43,685 bases of DNA, taken from NCBI GenBank assembly GCA_002633005.1, contig NMRA01000817.1, positions 89,560-133,244 of the forward strand, in the 5' to 3' direction. Of the stretch, positions 22,074 to 33,698 are shown piece after piece (positions within the stretch are counted from its first letter, which is position 1; each line of letters starts with the position of its first letter). This stretch comes from Phoronis australis. Taxonomy: Eukaryota > Phoronida > Phoronidae. A model generated the notes under the pieces. It saw only the letters and a program-made list of their open reading frames with translations, had not been told where the DNA came from and searched no databases. Made by a program: the position numbers and the translations under genes.

Positions 22074-25000
22074 NNNNNNNNNNNNNNNNNNNNNNNNNNN
22101 NNNNNNNNNNNNNNNNNNNNNNNNNNNNNNNNNNNNNNNNNNNNNNNNNNNNNNNNNNNNNNNNNNNNNNNNNNNNNNNNNNNNNNNNNNNNNNNNNNNN
22201 NNNNNNNNNNNNNNNNNNNNNNNNNNNNNNNNNNNNNNNNNNNNNNNNNNNNNNNNNNNNNNNNNNNNNNNNNNNNNNNNNCTCTCTCTCTCTCTCTCTC
22301 TCTCTCGGGGAGCTATCGAATAAAAAACTCGTATTCCACTCAACAATCATAACACAAAATCCGTTTGGTAAATTCATGTTTACTTAAAAAATACTTACAG
22401 TATTCCTTGGTCGATATCAAAGACGTAGAGGCTAGAGTAATCTGCCCCGTTTACCACGTAGGTCATGCCATCAGGGGAGACAAACCCTTTGTAGGGAAAT
22501 GCTGTTTTTTGGACGCTGACATTAATAGGTATGTTTCTGATAGTTGACAGTGAATCGAGATCACGTAGTTCTACCCTCTCTACAACACAAAACATTGACG
22601 TAAAACAACGTGCTTTGTGTAGAACCTGCCTACCACTCACGGGAAAGTAGTTCTTCGTACAGCCTCTAACCAGTTTACATATGGGTAATCACTTTCATTT
22701 TGCGACCATGCACAGGACAGGAATACTTTTTGCAAAATGAAAAACTGCAAGTGAAGTGTGTTGTATAGCATGCGGGCACCCGGGGGGGTCCGGGGGGTCT
22801 CGAACGAGCCCCCCCCCCTCCCCCATTTGGCGAAGTGGGCAAAAAAGTACGCCCCTTAGAAACGAAAAGTCCGAGAAAACGAGACAAAAGTCCACTAAAT
22901 AAGCACAAACGCGCAATTCACAGTGAAGCCCCCGTTTTTGTTTTTTTTAGTCTGCCCGTTTTTTTGTTACCCAAAAAGTCCGCAATGCCAGGAATTCGAG
23001 CCCCCCTATATTGAAGGCTGGGTGCGCGCATGTATACAGTTGTTACTTTGAAGGAATGAAACACACTGTCATATAATTATACATCCAAGACTGGAGTGAA
23101 CTAATTTAAATCAAAATCTTCATTAACTTGTTTTACAATTCCCGACTATTACCCATATATAGAAGCTAGAGTGCGCTGGCATGTGAAACCTACTTCGGCA
23201 AAAGGCTGACCAGGCAACCAGGAATAACATTGCCATCAACAGAAACGGTAGACAAGCATTGTAATTCACACGAACTTGCCAGCCATTTAGATTGACGTGA
23301 AGATATGAATTTTCTTTAATTCGAAAGTTCTCTATTTGACAGTCATCAGTTTTCAAATCAATATTTCCCTACAACATAACAGTTCCGCTTACAACAATCA
23401 TTGCAAGAGGTTATTACCGTTCCCAAATATCATTACGACGCTGTTCAGTTGTTTGGAAAAGCCCAGTAAGGACACACCGGCCGACTCATCAAGTTCTGTG
23501 GCTTTACCTGTCACGAGAGACGAAAATCAACATAAATGGTAAACGTAGATCACAAACAATGAAACCAAAGGCAACTTGTCAACTCGCCTTAAGGCGTTAC
23601 CCTACAAACGTTTCTTTGACAAAGGCAATTGCAGGTAATTGAGAAGAGGATTGGAATTCATATTTTTTAAAATGTACCCGGCGTCATCACCTTTTGAAAG
23701 ATATTAAATCTGGTTTTGACTTATTAACAGATGTCAACGACGACTTTCCCATCCAGTTCTCTCAAGCAAAATTACCTTCTTTAATCCTCGTCGACACGCA
23801 AATGCTCGGAAAATTCCTTAGCAAGTTTGCTAAACAGGCAAGCGTGACCTGCATGTACGCTTGTTGCGCATTCACCATAAGATACATTCTGTGTTTTTAG
23901 TTGAATCCTGCTTTTATCACCCAAGTGTAACGTCAACGGTGCATCAACAAGAAACAGAACGAGTAGTAGTAGAAATTGCCAAAACATGGCTTAGTGATAT
24001 CGTTCTCAAGTAAGATATAGATTCTTGTTGATCGGATTAGCTCAGAAATCATTTCAATGCGAGTAAGAAAAACGTCGAGGTGAGTTAAATAGTGCTAAGT
24101 GGTCTAATTCAAGTTAGTATTCAATAGAGGGCAGGTTTGTAACAATTTAAGATAAAACGCGTGCCTCGATTTTCACTAATATCAATGCTAATGATTTTCA
24201 CCGAGAAAAAGTAAAGTTCCAATGGAAAAAAACACAAATTCAATGTTAGAGTAATTTACCCGCTAGTGTGTTCCAGAGATGTACACTGGCTGAGTTGTAG
24301 TCGACGAATGTTATGTAAGTTCCGTCAGGATGTGTAACGACTCCAGTGTGCGCCGTGATGGCGGCCGACCCCTGGTGGTTAGGCGCGGACTTGAGCTGTT
24401 TCTTCGTCTTATGCATGGACGAGAGAAAACTGAGTGTTAAAAAGGAGGACGAGTGAGGCAATGTGGTGTCAAATCAATCAGTTACTGAAATTTTCAGAAA
24501 TCGTCTACAGTAGGCGCCACTGTTCATCATTGTTCAGTTCAAACGTTTATCCTAAAACATTTTCCAGTGCTTCCCAACACAACACTTGAAACCCTGTGAA
24601 ATGAGGTCGAATCATGTCTGATTACTCACAACGACGACGTCTATGAGAAAGTTTTGCCATAGTCACTTCTACAACAGTGTCTGAATCGCTTACAATTTGT
24701 GTCAGAGATACAAGCAGAATGATTCCACTGAAGAGTGGACTTTAACATAACCCTGCATTTTACCAAAACTCGTTGGTATGATTAACCATGTACCTGTAGG
24801 TTCTACAATATGTACCTGTAGGTTCTACAATATGTACCTGTAGGCTCTACAATATGTACCTGTAGGTTCTACAATATGTACCTGTAGGTTCCACAATATG
24901 TACCTGTAGGTTCCACAATATGTACCTGTAGGTTCTACAATATCTACCTGCACGTTCCACAATATGTACCTGTAGGCTCTACAATGTGTACGTGTAGGTT

Positions 25001-28000
25001 CCACAATATGTACCTGTAGGTTCCACAAGATCAAGTCCTTATAATTGTCATCTTTTCCGTCCTTTGGAACCATGATCGCCAACATTCCGTTTCGTGACAC
25101 ACGAACACCAGCTAACTCTTGCTTGCCGCTTGAAAATGACTCACATGTACCTAAAGATGACAAGTGGTCATAAAATGTAAGCAGGAAGTTGCCAAATTCT
25201 GTCTGTGTGGATGCATTCGTTGACCATTGAGCAAACATGAGAGCAAGTGTGAGTCGAACCAAAAACAAATGTTGCAGACTGCAGCACCACAGCAATCAGA
25301 GTGTTTACGGAAACAATTTTGGACATACAGTGTACCTTGCACTTCATTTGTGACAGTCCATGAAAATACACTTATTCGCAGTTAAAAATCTATTTCCAAG
25401 CAGTGTTCGACCTTCAGCAAATAAATATGCTGGCCTGCCGATCCACTTATGAGACCACATCCACATAGGGCCTATATGTGATGATTTACTGACCCAGCCG
25501 CAAGCCCACCTGGACCACTGGGCCAGCGTGTATTTCGAACGCTGTTTCGAAACACCTGATACAACAGGGAGAAGGCCGAAGATACGCATGACCAGTGAAG
25601 GCATGACCTCCTAGTCGTTTGGACTAACAGATATAAGTTATCAGACGTAGTTGAAAATTGTGTGTTTCCACTGTTCGAGGAGGGATCTTCGTTACTTCTA
25701 AAAATTGCATGTCTTTCCAAACGTCCCATCGCGGGCACACATAATATATCAATAATTGACGTCACGAACCTGTGTTAGTATCCCAGACGTCCACTTGCCC
25801 CTTTTTGGACAAACTTGGACAGATAAAGTGGTGGCTGTCTACGACATCGAACCTGAAAAAGCGTAAGTATAGGTGACTTTATCTGCAGAGATGACGCCAT
25901 CTTGGATGTAGCCAAATATACACAACACTATACAGAATTAATAGTAAAAATTGTGTGTATTTATTGTGTGTACTGAAATGGGCCACGTGACTATATATGC
26001 ACATACATGAATCTTTCTAAAAAATTGACAAAACAGAAAGGTACATTCATAGCAAAACAATGGAATCAATACTTTGACAAAATTCCATTTGAAATAAAGG
26101 TTTATGATGAATTCTAAAACCCACTAAAATACCATGTAGCTTTAGTTCTATGCATTATGAAAATAAAAAAGTCTTTATTTTAATTGCCTTTGTATAGAAG
26201 TGGTATCAGTTACAATCAGTATTACTAACAGCGTTCTGTAGAGCAGTGCATGGATTATCGTCAAAATTCTCTTAGAATTAATGTCCAGAAATAGTTGTTA
26301 GTAAGACGGAATTTGGGACTTAAGTCTTATTTTGTGAAAGAGGTCACAATCACACATCTCGCGGGAACATGCACGGTACAAAATTGTGACCAGTTTGGTC
26401 ACCAGCACATATGTGTACAATGCTTGAATCATCTCCAAGAGATTACTATTGTACCTTGGAGAAGCTTCGTTGTCCAATTGATCATCCTTGCTGTAAAGCT
26501 TGCAGGTGTCCAGAACTTTCAAGACGTTTCCATTGACAACGTCGATAACGGCGGGACATTTGCTGGGCAGAACAACCACGGCTTGGGTAGATGACAGAGG
26601 TAGCGACAGTCTGGTATTCACCCCACGTTTACCTGAATTAGACACAGCCAATGCTGAGTAGAGGTTTCCGGGCATATGGTATAGCCGGGAAGTCTTTTAC
26701 CTTTATAAAGTATACTCAAATCCATAAAATTTCATTTATAAAACCACTGCTCTTTTTTTCCTTGCTAAAACAATCGTTAAGATGCAGGTGTATAGCCCAG
26801 TCAAAGTGTTCCTACAACTGGCATGCTGTTGTTAGTGTTGTTCACTAGTCAGTGTAGTCGTATGGACAAGGATACAGAACTTACCTCCTTCCTCTTTCAA
26901 GTTGTTCAATTGTATTCTGCGAGCTTCGCGATTTTCTAAGAAATCCCACACGTGTATACCATACATCGATGTGAACATTATGTAGCGTTGGGTGCCAGGC
27001 ATGACACGAATCTGAAAAAAAGGTAATTAACTAAAATCACATAAAAGTCCCATGTTCTACTTATATTTACATATGAATGGGATTTGAAAGTTGAAATGAA
27101 TTTCAAAAGAATGACAACAAAACTCATGAATCATTGTTGTTTCTCTGGCCTAAAATTACTTTATTAGAAGTCTGGAATCAGGGTCTTTGGTAAGCTTTCT
27201 AGTCACTGGTCAATCATAGCTTCCGTCATTGATGACGCTATACAGTATCTGTTTCAGATACCTTTATTTTGGAATATGGTATTGGGTATATTTTTATTGT
27301 TGAGCAAGGTCAGGATATCGAAATGAGGTCACGCTGATGAAATAATTTCAAAAACGTCAAATCATGCAAAATGTAATCGCCTTCATATTTTGAAAGTTTG
27401 TTGGAGGTCTGAGACCACATGACGCCCAGCCAAAAAACCGTAATTTAATGGGTCGGAGAGTTATTATAACGAACTCAATGAGCCAACCGCCCTCTATGGG
27501 CGGTCTACGTAGCATGATTTATACCGTGTACACGTTGTCCATGTATTCTTGCATCAGATTCCCGGTGTCCGCATCATCCACGTTGACGTAGTCGACACAT
27601 ATCCAATTATTGGTGTCGGTTTTCGCGACGGCACTCTCGGAAAACACCGCCTGGAAACGAGAATGGTGTTCATCTGTACAGTATCGTTAAACACGTATGT
27701 AGTGAAAAGCGAGCCGGCTTATGGACGCAAACATGTCAACCCATTCCCATGCAAGCTTTTATGTCATTTTTTGCAGCTACTCCGTAGCGCCCTTTGCGTA
27801 ACTGCTACGCTTTTTGAAGCTGCAGCAAACCATATCACAAGACATTTTTTTCTAAAAATCTTGCCACGGTTGTCAGGAGTTGTTGGTATGATTCTCAAAA
27901 ATCTTAGCAAGGCCATTTTCGGAAAAATTTGACAAGACTTTTAAAAAATCGTGTTAGATTTCAAATTTTTCGTCACTTTGAAGTTGAAAATGCAGCTTTT

Positions 28001-31000
28001 TGATTTTCACCGCTTATGTGGGGAAATATGAGTTCCAAACCTATCACAAACGGATAAACTTCACATATTTCAGGTAAATAGTATTGGTATAGTGTGAAAT
28101 TAGAGTATGGTAATCACTGTTCCATTCATCACGTGCTGCATGCGCCTCGCGCATCAAATTCGGTTGACATGAAACGCTTTTCATAAAGACAACATTAAAG
28201 TGCGATTTACACGACAATAGTTTATCAGAGTGTAAATTGGGAGTGCGGCTTGCAAAGGTTATTGACGAAAACTGGGATGGTAAGGGTAAAAATGGTAGAC
28301 ATGAATTAGAACGTCCACGCCCAATTTTTCTTCATTATCACAAGAAATCTTAACAAATGGGAAAGCAAAAACAGCCATGTTCGTGTAAATGCTTATTTCA
28401 ACACCATTTGTTAGTGAAAACAATGCCTGATCCTGTGGACCATTACTGAGATCGCACCATGCTGTTCGAATGCGAATTCACAAAAATTAGACAAAAGTAA
28501 ACACCGACTTGGGAAGAAGCAACCGATAATAATAGCCACCTAGTTTTAAAAATATACCTTTATACTTAGGATAATTCGTGTAGCGCTCAAACACTAAGAA
28601 ATGCGTTACCATAGCAAAAAGATAACCAGTAAAGTCCAGTTTATTGGTGGCTGTTCCGTCATTTAAGTCAAGTAGCAGAAGCTTGCAGTAGACGTCTATG
28701 AATATCTTGTCCTTACCAGGGACTGGGAAGTGTTTCTCAAAGCCTAAAACATGAACAATACCGTCATGATAAAAGTCTCGAGGTATTTAGGGTATGCATA
28801 TCCTGGATGACTGTCTAGTCAACGATGACCATATTTTCTGCAAAGTGACCTGATAGTTTCATATGAATTAATATCTACTTGCGCTTAACAAATAGTTCCC
28901 CGTTGTATTCGAACGTTTAGAGGTGACGTGTCTGGCGCTGATATGACGTAATTCGTAATCCAAAATAGGAATAGAAGTGCACAGTCATATCAAATTGCCA
29001 AAAATCTTACAAGTCTTGTATATTTTTCCGACTACGGGAGCATATTATCACTTCAGACATTTGCAAAACAATGTGTTTAGGTAACGGTTAATCAGTCTAA
29101 AGTGCTTAGAAATTCACAGTGCTACATAAAATGTGGTCTAGGTGTAAATGCTTCTTAATTTTGGCAAATTAATCATTTTATTTGACTGGGTACAAAACGT
29201 CAAAATGACACCAAAGAAGCTCATACGCCGCACCACGCATTACGTCATCAATTATTTACAACGTGTCAATCAACCTCAGCTAGTAACTCACGCAAATTGG
29301 AAGGGTGAAACACGGTAAGAATTATATTTTGGTTATCGAATCGGCCTACCTGTAAAGTACTGATGGCTTATTTGAGGCAAATCTTTCAAAAACGTCCCGG
29401 TGTTTATGTCGAAACTTTTCAAGTTTGAAAATAGTTTTCCACCATTCTTCAATCCAGGGATCTCGTCCTTGTTGTACGTTTCACACAGTATGATACCAGA
29501 GTCGACTATACTGACTAAAGCCACCATATTCTTAGTGAATTTGTCATCACAGATCTTCAGGTGTGCTGTAAAAGCTTTAGCATCCAAGTCGTAGACATGC
29601 AGTATTCCTGATCCTCTACGCCGGAATGCAAACTTCTTTCCACTCCCTAAAATTGAAATCGGTTCGAAATCCACATCCGATTCTTTCAGATATGTTCTCA
29701 CTCACTATCAACGATCATAACGTATTCAAGAAGACAAAAAGGAGAAAATATAACAAGGCTAAGCTGAAGTCAGTTGAATTGCCAACATTGCAAACAGAAG
29801 GGCGGTTGGATAGAGATGGTAGCTACATGCGCCCATACAAGAAAACGCGGTGCGTGACACAAGCAAAAATTGTCCATGGGGAACGAAAGTGTTAATTGGC
29901 TCGCCATTGACTCACCAACAAGAGAACTTTCGTCATTTTCATGAGGTGAAAGACCTTTTTCTGTTGGATAGTCAACTTCAAATACCTACAAACAGATAAG
30001 AACTGCAATATGAACATGAAATTAACCCACTGCAATCTGTTGCTGCAGCCAATGATAACGAGATATTTGAATTCATTTTGTCCATTCACTGACCAGAGAC
30101 CGTTGGATCCAGATTGGACGCTGAAGTCGTAGGATTCTATCCCCTGCTACACCGCCCCACCGATTTCGACCCACGAAAACAGTTGACACAGGAAGTGAAC
30201 TCAGAAAAAGCATACTCACAAGGACAAGCAGTGGCGGCCAGGCTTAGTCAAACTCTGCCTTTCAGTTTTAACTCTCTCACAAACTTGTGTACAAGGTCAG
30301 TTTATATATACTTTTTGAACAGCAGTCTCGTCCCCAAGCTCCAAGATGGCGCTCTGATCGGTTAGCTCAAATATCTAAATCGATTAAAGTACTCTTGAGG
30401 CTTGTGGACGAGGCTGTCTGATCTGTTGTAAACATTTTAAGAATGGTCAGCACCCAACCTACGGCTAAGCCATCTGGTGACCCAACCATTGTAGTTGCCG
30501 GTAAGTCCGAAAAGACTGCAGCTTCTGCCCCGATTGGGACTCCATCCCGTAACCGCGTAGACTCCATCGGGACCACCAGTCGAAAAATATCATGCATTAA
30601 TGTTACTAAACATCATGTATAACCTACAGCTCAGTCAAAATAAAGCAGTGCTGTTAAGTGTCACAAAATAAGATTAAGCTGTAGTGAAGCCGCTTGCATC
30701 AATATAAAAAGGCTGACACATACCACTTTCCTGTTCACAATGTCGACTACGCAAACTTTGTCCGCGGTCAAAGCTGCTACCCATTTCTGACCATTCAACC
30801 TGCAAAGTGGGTGTCTCTTCTCGTGCTCGTCTTCCTTCATTTTGCCAATCTGTGTCAGATTGATCCATGCATTACATTGATACCTAAGTTGCGATTTCAT
30901 GGAGATAACACATACAGTACCATTATCCAATTTAGGTAAACTTTAGTTACTGTAGGCCTGCGTGACATTTTTTATGTAAGAGCCATCAAAGTTTGCTGTA

Positions 31001-33445
31001 TGACGTGAAGTCTTGTCTAGATTGCCATATTAGTTACATGATATACGTACGTCTCCACTAGTAGAAACTTGGCAATGACACAGAAAAATAAATACCACAA
31101 CCAGTAACAATTTGAAAAACTACCAGGAAATATTTCGGGACTGTAGTACATCATTTGAAGATGCAAAGAATGTGCACAGAATACGCAGTTTGCTAGCTTC
31201 CCTCCATCTGTGTTTTTGCTCAGTGTAACGGGATTCAGTCTGCATAACTAAAGTACATTCAGTCACCAAGTCACCGACTTATGGCGTCATTCAAAATGGA
31301 TTAATCTCCTAATGTGTCACGATTATTTCTGAACCACTACAAAACTATTTTTAAGACTGTTCAACCAAGAGTTTGGCTTTTGCTGGTTACATTACCGTTA
31401 ATCTATAGACTATGTCTTTGGCAAATAGATTCCAGACAACCAAGTCACATTTTTCACTGGTTTGGAAGTAGTCCAAGCTAGTCATGGCGACCCATTGGTC
31501 ATTGTTACACAGTATGGCGCCATTGGCGATGTATGTGACGTCATCTTGGCAAGTAAATTTCTTGACAAGTTTCCCATTTGAAACCTTCCAAACGTAAATG
31601 ACCATTTGATGAAGATGAGCTGAAAACAGTACGACGGTAGTATTGCGTCAAAAATGACCTGTCTAAAGAGGAACCTTATTTGGAAAGATTTTAATTAATT
31701 TGGCACATTTTACTTACAAAAATGGAGATATTAGCTTTAAAGTACTCAAGACAAGAATCGTCAAAAGGTAGCGCATACTGGAAAGATTTGTCAGACTGTG
31801 GAATAACTGCATTGGAAATAAATCCAATAACTTTCAATGCAATCATGACTAATCATTATTGTATGATCTCGGTAAATAAAACTTCTGCGTTTAATCAAGT
31901 TTTTTAATAGAATGACTAAACTGGTGAAAATATGATTAATTCAGATCCAAGAATATGATAAAATTTTGAGTGATTCAACAAGACGTACCTTAACAAAACG
32001 TTAGGAAAGGGGTCAATACATACCGCCCACCATGTAGTCTTGTTTAGCGGTCAACATCAGTTCATTCAGCGGAGTCTCAATCCCGGCGTAACGCATCTCC
32101 ACTGGCCCATCGCCCGGCTTTAGGTATCCTAGCAAAAACAATCAATTGCCGTAATTTACTACGAAAATACATCTTGTGAAATGTCACGGTAGGTTTCGAG
32201 GAGAATTGCTGTACTGGTATCACTTGAAGAAAACTGGCCTTAAAAATCCAACCCAGCTTTAAAGTCTTTGACTATCCGCAAGGCAGTGCATATGTCAATG
32301 ATTTATCCTTTCAGAATCATGTTTTGGTAACACTTTTTTCATACGCCACTTCAGGTGGGCTGTGGGCAAGCTATTTTAAAAGGTCGAAGCGGGTACTTTT
32401 CTTCCAAAATCGTGATTGGACGCCCTTTGGACGCCGTGCATTGAAGTAGCCAATCACGCATATCGAGAGATTTACTGCAACACAGGCCACAGTCATATCC
32501 GGAAAGCTGCAACAGTAAATGTAATTTCCATATCAAATCTAACAGTACGGAATATCATTAGTTTCAAAATATCCGTTTACGTCTTCATTGTTGGAACGAC
32601 CACTTTGTCCAAACCGTCAAAAACTAGTCATATCCTTGAATTGCACTCACCCTGAGAGACTATCAGACCAGTATGGTTGGGTGCCTTTGCTTGCCTCAAT
32701 AATTCCTGAATGTGTGGGTATTCTTCAATTTTCTGACTGGCCATCAGCCGACCGACCAATTGACAGTTCAGCTGACCACTGTCCATGATCAGAGCAGGCC
32801 GACACAACGGGAGAGTCTTGTGTAGTAGCTTCATCTCGCTGTCACTCAGATTGTGGTCTTCAGCAAACTGCAAGTCATCGATGATACTGCGAATAGCAAA
32901 CGGGAACATTAACAACGCCGTGGTCTTCAGCAAACTGCATGTCATCTATGATACAGCGAATAGCAATCAAGGGGAACATTGACAACCGTGACGTCGTGGT
33001 TTTCAGCAAACTGCAGATCATTAATGATACCGCGAATAGCAAAGGCGAACATTAACAACGTCGTGGTCTTCATCATCATGGATCCACACACCTTTACAAA
33101 ACTTTGAAATAAGAAACGTCATGCCTATCTAACAGGTAAAGTACTCAGGTGAAAGCATTATAGATCGAATTAGAAAAATACAACTTGGGCAGGTCACGTT
33201 ATGTGATCTGTTACTGCAGACGCAATCATTCATATTGCCTGTGTATATTAAGTATTGTTTCCTGTTGTACTCATTTTCAAGTACNCCAGCCATTTTCAGC
33301 TTACAACACACTAAACAATCCCTAAATCCAACGTAGTTTAGTTCTCTACTAACCTATCTTGCCGCAGAATACTCGCCGATGGAAAGTGGTGGCGACAATT
33401 GTTGAAAACAGCACAAAACAAAAATAGAATAAAACAGATTCGCAT
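21655..33445 (-). CDS. Signal-peptide protein with NACHT-WD-type linker and WD repeats, no NACHT
   Basis: This 18-exon model was built by matching splice sites and phases: 33354-33445, 32651-32886, 32024-32128, 31391-31619, 30724-30883, 29916-29985, 29350-29700, 28558-28743, 28355-28461, 27525-27650, 26885-27011, 26455-26632, 25770-25852, 25014-25150, 24260-24395, 23418-23507, 22399-22579 and 21655-21874. It totals 2814 bp (937 aa). The start of exon 15 (24395 or 24407) and the end of exon 9 are least sure. Exon 1 encodes a signal peptide (MRICFILFLFCAVFNN). Exon 2 carries the helical linker known from NACHT-WD proteins (IIDDLQFAEDH, LHKTLPL, QLVGRL, PHIQELLRQA). Exon 3 gives GYLKPGDGPVEMRYAG, the entry into the first blade. 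The rest is WD-like blades ending VVWNLF, HVWDFL, VDVWDT, LILWNL, VHLWNT and VELRDL, enough for about two propellers. No P-loop ATPase is encoded, and about 250 bases separate exon 1 from the upstream gene's poly(A) signal. Confidence 0.7.
22031..22306. repeat. CT microsatellite containing an assembly gap
   Basis: A (CT)n run is interrupted by unresolved bases from 22074 to 22281, and CT resumes to about 22306. It lies in the last intron of the WD gene. The true length is unknown. Confidence 0.9.
22769..23032 (+). mobile_element. MITE-like repeat, copy 1
   Basis: The element is bounded by imperfect terminal inverted repeats, CATGCGGGCACCC on the left and CTGGGTGCGCGCATG on the right. Its interior shares with copy 2 the segments TTTGGCGAAGTGGGCAAAA, AAAAGTCCGAGAAAA, GAGACAAAAGTCCA and GCACAAACGCGCAATTCACA. 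It has no ORF and sits in an intron of the WD gene. Confidence 0.75.
23123..23331 (-). CDS. Candidate alternative 3' exon encoding a membrane segment
   Basis: After a possible acceptor (CAAATAG|AGAACT, poor pyrimidine tract) an open frame of 68 codons reads NFRIKENSYLHV, then a hydrophobic helix (ACLPFLLMAMLFLVAWSAFC) followed by basic RSR and a stop. Phase 1 at the acceptor fits the phase-1 donor of WD-gene exon 16 (23418-23507). If used, it would replace the last two exons with a transmembrane anchor. This is a hypothesis from phase and hydropathy only. Confidence 0.25.
23921..23987 (-). CDS. Candidate alternative first exon with a second signal peptide
   Basis: ATG at 23987 starts MFWQFLLLLVLFLVDAPLTL, a textbook signal peptide. 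The frame reaches a good donor (CACTTGG|GTGATA) after 22 codons in phase 1, exactly the phase needed to enter WD-gene exon 16. It would give a short secreted product containing only the last blades. It might equally be the first exon of a separate small gene. Confidence 0.4.
24789..25030 (-). repeat. 11 x 22 bp minisatellite made of copies of a splice donor
   Basis: On the coding strand each unit reads about TGGAACCTACAG|GTACATAT. The first unit (25009-25030) is the real exon 14/intron junction of the WD gene: its first part encodes the WD-blade end W-N-L-Q and CAG|GTACAT is the donor. The other ten units lie in the intron. Most keep CAG|GTACAT; the second reads CAC|GTACA and the fourth GCAG|GTAGAT. 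The unit length of 22 changes reading frame with each step. Confidence 0.85.
30443..30622 (+). CDS. Short plus-strand ORF in a WD-gene intron, unrecognised
   Basis: A 59-codon frame opens MVSTQPTAKPSGDPTIVVAG and is rich in Ser, Thr, Pro, Ala and Lys with balanced codon use. At 30500 it has a strong donor (GTTGCCG|GTAAGT) in phase 1. It lies opposite the intron between exons 5 and 6 of the WD gene. It may be the first exon of a nested gene or a fragment of a retrocopy. No domain is recognised. Confidence 0.3.
   Translation: MVSTQPTAKPSGDPTIVVAGKSEKTAASAPIGTPSRNRVDSIGTTSRKISCINVTKHHV
32853..33072 (-). repeat. Triplicated splice acceptor at exon 2 of the WD gene
   Basis: Units at 32853-32919, 32920-32995 and 32996-33062 (67, 76 and 67 bp) plus a 10-base partial unit each contain a pyrimidine-rich stretch, the acceptor and the first 33 coding bases of exon 2 (SIIDDLQFAEDH). 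The exon-proximal unit has CGCAG|TATC; the next has CGCTG and the distal one CGCGG. Only the functional unit therefore keeps the AG. Confidence 0.85.
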
Positions 33446-33620
33446 GGTAAACTCAACGCAAAACCACTCCGAAAATGCGAAACCACTATTTTCTGGAATT
33501 AACATTTCTTGAACACTAATTAGGCATCGATTTGTCTGAACAACAGACCACATTTACGCTTCATCCATCAGTCAAGCCAATTTGTTTGCGTAAAGCGCTA
33601 CCTGTTGAGAATTTGACCAG

Positions 33621-33625
33621 CCAAT
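33621..33625 (-). promoter_or_regulatory. CCAAT-type element upstream of the WD gene
   Basis: ATTGG in the context CTGATTGGCTGG lies about 175 bases upstream of the ATG at 33445, the usual distance for an NF-Y site. A second ATTGGC occurs near 33577. No TATA box is evident. Confidence 0.35.
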
Positions 33626-33692
33626 CAGAAACGACGGTGTAAAAAAACATTAGAGAGGAATATTTTTTACTCTGCGCGTGCAAGCGCAGAAT

Positions 33693-33698
33693 TTTATT
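33693..33698 (-). terminator. Poly(A) signal of the racA-like gene
   Basis: AATAAA on the minus strand about 370 bases past the stop codon at 34071. It leaves only about 250 bases before the start codon of the WD gene that follows in the same orientation. Confidence 0.45.

Noticed and set aside
22012-22377. Ser-Leu or Arg-Glu repeat ORFs
   Set aside because: They translate a CT microsatellite and unresolved bases.
24825-25295. A 156-aa protein with a repetitive tail
   Set aside because: Only 25014-25150 is an exon. The upstream part is intron before a clear acceptor, and the tail is the donor minisatellite read in rotating frames.
27549-27932. Plus-strand 127-aa ORF
   Set aside because: It lies antisense to WD-gene exon 10 and its flanking intron and has no domain or start context of note.
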